Shown piece after piece: positions 47,282 through 49,520 of a stretch of DNA of 49,520 bases; within the stretch, counting starts at the first letter, position 1; the number at the start of each line of letters is the position of its first letter. The stretch is from Ramlibacter sp. (GTDB taxonomy: Bacteria > Pseudomonadota > Gammaproteobacteria > Burkholderiales > Burkholderiaceae_C), in assembly GCA_013815685.1 (NCBI GenBank), contig JACDFR010000029.1, positions 1 through 49,520 of the forward strand, read 5' to 3'. The position numbers and the translations under genes are program-made. The notes under the pieces were generated by a model, which was not told the DNA's origin, did no database searches, and saw only the letters and a program-made list of their open reading frames with translations.

Positions 47282-47386
47282 AAGGCTGACCGGACATTCT
47301 GGGTCGAAGTCATGCACATGATTCGGAAAGGCCAGATGAAAGACGACGGCGGAAAAACGCAAACTCCTGTCCAGCAACAGTTCTAA
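47282..47386 (+). pseudogene. C-terminal fragment of an IS6-like transposase
   Basis: Read from 47282, the strand encodes VEVMHMIRKGQMKDDGGKTQ then TPVQQQF and a stop. EVMHMIRKGQ is the typical tail of IS6-family DDE transposases. Only about 35 codons remain. It directly precedes copy B of the dispersed repeat, so the repeat may once have been the end of this element. Confidence 0.55.
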
Positions 47387-47397
47387 CGCTGGCTGTG

Positions 47398-47456
47398 TAA
47401 GGGTCCTATGCATATCGGCCACTGATTCGTCTCCTCTCGCCCATTGCGATAGAACC
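47398..47456 (+). repeat. 59-base dispersed repeat, copy B
   Basis: This is the second copy of the repeat at 44494-44551, with about a dozen differences and one indel. The hairpin of copy A is broken here (GGTCCTAT against ATCGGCC). It ends 18 bases before the methyltransferase ATG, similar to copy A before argC. Confidence 0.75.
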
Positions 47457-47473
47457 GTTTAAACGTGGAGCGC

Positions 47474-48514
47474 ATGAATATGGAGTCCCCTGAGAGCTGG
47501 TTTCATCGTAGAGCAACCAATTACGTTGAGGCGCAGATCCTATTTCACCTGAATCAGGCTGGCGTCTTGCAAGCACTAAGGCGCCGAGGACCTTGCACCG
47601 CCGCCGAGGTTGCACAGACGCTCGACCTCGATCCGGCAGTCACGGATGCCCTGCTCGACTATGTGTTCGGAATCGATGACCTGCTCGATCGGAACGACGC
47701 CGGCCAATATTCGCTCTCGGCTTTCGGCGAGCGGGTGCTTGCACGCTACTCTGACGGTGGGAGCGACATAGAGAGCAGCTCGATCAACATGTTCGACGTG
47801 CGAGTTGGCGCTTATGGCCCAGTCTGGCAAAAGCTCGGCGGCATGCTCAAGGGGGAGTTGCGGCACGGTGTTGACTTCCATCGGGAGGGGCGATTCGCTG
47901 AGAACGGCGTTACCAAGATCGCGCACCATTTCGTTGGCGCTATCTGCGAGGCGATCGATCGCCTTGGAGTCGGGGCCGCTCTCGAGGTAGGAACCACGAC
48001 AGGGCTCCTCGGTCAGCTCTCCGAGCGCCGCCCAAGTCTCGCGCTCTATGGACTAGATAAGAACCGACGCGCTCTAGACGTGACCAAGGAGGCGCTACAT
48101 CTAGCGCCTTGCGACATCCGCCTTTTCCATGCTGACTTCCTAAGTGTTTCCGACTGGGCTGAAAGTATCAACGGTGACCGGCCCGGTCTTATTTTTTCCC
48201 TACATTTCCATGAGATTCTTGCCCACGGTGTCGATCGACTGGCTGCGGCGCTGCGCGTGCTCCGGCAGCGCCTTCCGGGTTGGGTGGTGCTTGCTCTGGA
48301 GCAGCCCAGGTTCCCCCAATCCGAACGAAGCTCCCTGCCGGAAACGCTCTGGCTCTACGGGCAGTCGAACATCCTGATCCATCACCTGATAGGCAACGGC
48401 CGGATCCTCAGCCGGGAGGACTGGGTGAGTCTAGGCAACTTGGCTGGATGTGAGAAAGTGACTGACACACCCTGCGACTACCTCGGATATCGAGCGTTTG
48501 CCTTCTACTTGTAG
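47474..48514 (+). CDS. SAM-dependent methyltransferase with winged-helix N-terminus
   Basis: The 346-residue product has an N-terminal helical/winged-helix domain (NYVEAQILFHLNQAGVLQAL, TAAEVAQTLDLDPAVTDALL) like dimerising small-molecule O-methyltransferases. A Rossmann-type domain starts near residue 165: AALEVGTTTGLLGQLSERRP is motif I and ALYGLDKNRRALDV the following acidic strand. PGLIFSLHFHEIL and PGWVVLALEQPRF correspond to later strands. ATGs at 47474 and 47480 are both possible; GGAG at 47467-47470 fits 47480 better by spacing. The pairing with the next gene (three-base gap) suggests one small-molecule modification unit. The substrate is unknown. Confidence 0.78.
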   Translation: MNMESPESWFHRRATNYVEAQILFHLNQAGVLQALRRRGPCTAAEVAQTLDLDPAVTDALLDYVFGIDDLLDRNDAGQYSLSAFGERVLARYSDGGSDIESSSINMFDVRVGAYGPVWQKLGGMLKGELRHGVDFHREGRFAENGVTKIAHHFVGAICEAIDRLGVGAALEVGTTTGLLGQLSERRPSLALYGLDKNRRALDVTKEALHLAPCDIRLFHADFLSVSDWAESINGDRPGLIFSLHFHEILAHGVDRLAAALRVLRQRLPGWVVLALEQPRFPQSERSSLPETLWLYGQSNILIHHLIGNGRILSREDWVSLGNLAGCEKVTDTPCDYLGYRAFAFYL

Positions 48515-48517
48515 AGC

Positions 48518-49393
48518 ATGACTGGAGCGCTGCATTTGATCATTCCCGAAGACACGACAACGGAGCAGGCCGACGCCGCATTAGCTGTCGGTGCGTCGCG
48601 CGTATTCAACGGGCTGGCGACTGACCTGGACGAAGAGTTCGTTGTCTCGAAGGCGATTAGCCCCGAGGACTTAAGACTGCTTCTGGACAGCCTCTCCCAT
48701 GAGGATACTACGCACAGCTGGAAAAACTTCGACCGCACGGCGGCGCTTGAGGATCTCCTGCGCTGGGAGAATAGCCGACGCCCCACTGAGGTGTTTTTCT
48801 TCTATTTGAGGCAGGGTAAAGACCTGCAGATTGTAGGCACTGGCTCCATCGCCGAACATTTGAACAGCCGCTTTACGGATCGCGGCTTCTGCGTGCTCGG
48901 TCGTTGCTATCTAGTACCCAAGTTCCGTGGTCGCGGCTTCTACCGACGCATACTGCTATTCCGCCTCGAGCATTGTGTAGTCCGCTTGGGGCAAAACCTG
49001 AAGGGAATCCATATCGGCTCAGACGATGAGCGCATCGCGCACGTCATCACCCAGCAGCCGTCGCCTGGCTGGCCGAGTTTTTACCATCTGGGGGAGGAAG
49101 AACTCTTAATTGCCGGCCAGACGAAGTTGGTAAACGCCTACATTCTGTTGCTTCCCGAGTTCTCGCAGAGCGTGACGCACGCGCTGGAGGGGCCGGGAGC
49201 TCCGTCGACCTTGGCGGCGCTGCATGGCCGGCTCGCTGGAACTGAGCTTAGAGACGTGCGCAATCTTGGTGTCCGATTGCGCGACGCCCTTGCTGGCCCA
49301 CGAGAGAGGGCATGGCTCAGTCGGCGCGACTGTAGGTCGATCAATCAGCTTATGGCTTTTTGTAGTGCGGTGCCGTTAGTCGGCTTCAAGTGA
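48518..49393 (+). CDS. GNAT-like acyltransferase, unassigned
   Basis: A 291-residue protein beginning three bases after the methyltransferase stop. The central part has FFFYLRQGKDLQIVGTGSIA and CVLGRCYLVPKFRGRGFYRR, whose V-P-x-x-R-G-R-G-x-x pattern matches the acetyl-CoA-binding motif A of GNAT enzymes. The N-terminal 60 residues and C-terminal 110 residues (LVNAYILLLPEFSQSV onwards) are not familiar and make it much longer than a single GNAT domain. It is probably co-expressed with the methyltransferase. The function is unknown. Confidence 0.7.
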   Translation: MTGALHLIIPEDTTTEQADAALAVGASRVFNGLATDLDEEFVVSKAISPEDLRLLLDSLSHEDTTHSWKNFDRTAALEDLLRWENSRRPTEVFFFYLRQGKDLQIVGTGSIAEHLNSRFTDRGFCVLGRCYLVPKFRGRGFYRRILLFRLEHCVVRLGQNLKGIHIGSDDERIAHVITQQPSPGWPSFYHLGEEELLIAGQTKLVNAYILLLPEFSQSVTHALEGPGAPSTLAALHGRLAGTELRDVRNLGVRLRDALAGPRERAWLSRRDCRSINQLMAFCSAVPLVGFK

Positions 49394-49520
49394 GCGCCAT
49401 TGCTCAGCTGGCACATGTAATATCCGAATGGCCGTTATAAAAGTAATGGACCGGAGTTTTGCATCTTCTATACCGCTGCGAGAAGCCTACAAATCTTTGT
49501 ACGATTCTGTACTATCGACC

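Noticed and set aside
44494..47456. Integron cassette array, with the repeats as attC sites
   Set aside because: The repeats lack the attC core pairs (RYYYAAC/GTTRRRY) with the proper spacing, and no integrase gene is seen.

Overview
The window is GC-rich chromosomal DNA from a beta-proteobacterium, most likely family Comamonadaceae (Ramlibacter/Variovorax-like). The evidence is the order tRNA-Leu, tig, clpP, clpX, lon; several 'Bug'/Tct, TAXI-TRAP and amino-acid ABC uptake systems; and a GC-rich palindromic repeat of a kind I associate with this family. No database search was possible, so family names come from recognised motifs and gene order.

Layout. 1-364: the start of a secreted GH5 cellulase (minus strand, runs off the window). 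983-1177: a small protein with its own terminator. 1321-6932: a four-gene operon of class III aminotransferase, TAXI-TRAP receptor, fused TRAP permease and an Asp/Glu-racemase-fold protein. 7010-12660: a tripartite tricarboxylate transporter (tctCBA) divergent from its two-component system (tctD and a frameshifted tctE-like kinase), with hslR coupled to the kinase. 12775-16899: a polar amino-acid ABC transporter (aapJQMP), followed by a sigma-54 activator. 18399-26384: a near-consensus sigma-54 promoter and palindrome, then a branched-chain-type ABC transporter operon with an extracellular polyhydroxyalkanoate depolymerase inside it, an internally deleted second binding protein and an alpha/beta hydrolase. 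26365-30144: ferrochelatase, a HAD phosphatase, and a pair of squalene-synthase-family enzymes. 30168-34626: an RND efflux pump with a clear promoter and TetR-type operator. 34696-40835: tRNA-Leu(UAG) and the protein-quality-control block tig-clpP-clpX-lon, with sigma-32-like promoters before clpP and lon.

40883-41652 is a tRNA cluster: Gly(GCC), Cys(GCA) and a tRNA-Leu(UAA) whose anticodon is interrupted by a 232-nt group I intron. Just before it lies a degenerate 5' half of another tRNA-Leu, followed by a hairpin-rich spacer.

41700-49520 is an accessory region beside the tRNA cluster. It holds decayed pieces (a frameshifted PD-(D/E)XK-like protein, a TrbE/VirB4 fragment, ISL3 and IS6 transposase fragments, an IS3-like end, an acyl-CoA-dehydrogenase tail) mixed with intact cargo (an extra argC, two GNAT-like acyltransferases, a SAM methyltransferase). 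A 58-59-nt repeat stands before argC and again before the methyltransferase gene.

The most notable items are the intron-bearing tRNA-Leu(UAA), the sigma-54 circuit linked to polyester breakdown and uptake, the internally deleted binding protein, and the repeat-flanked cargo modules.
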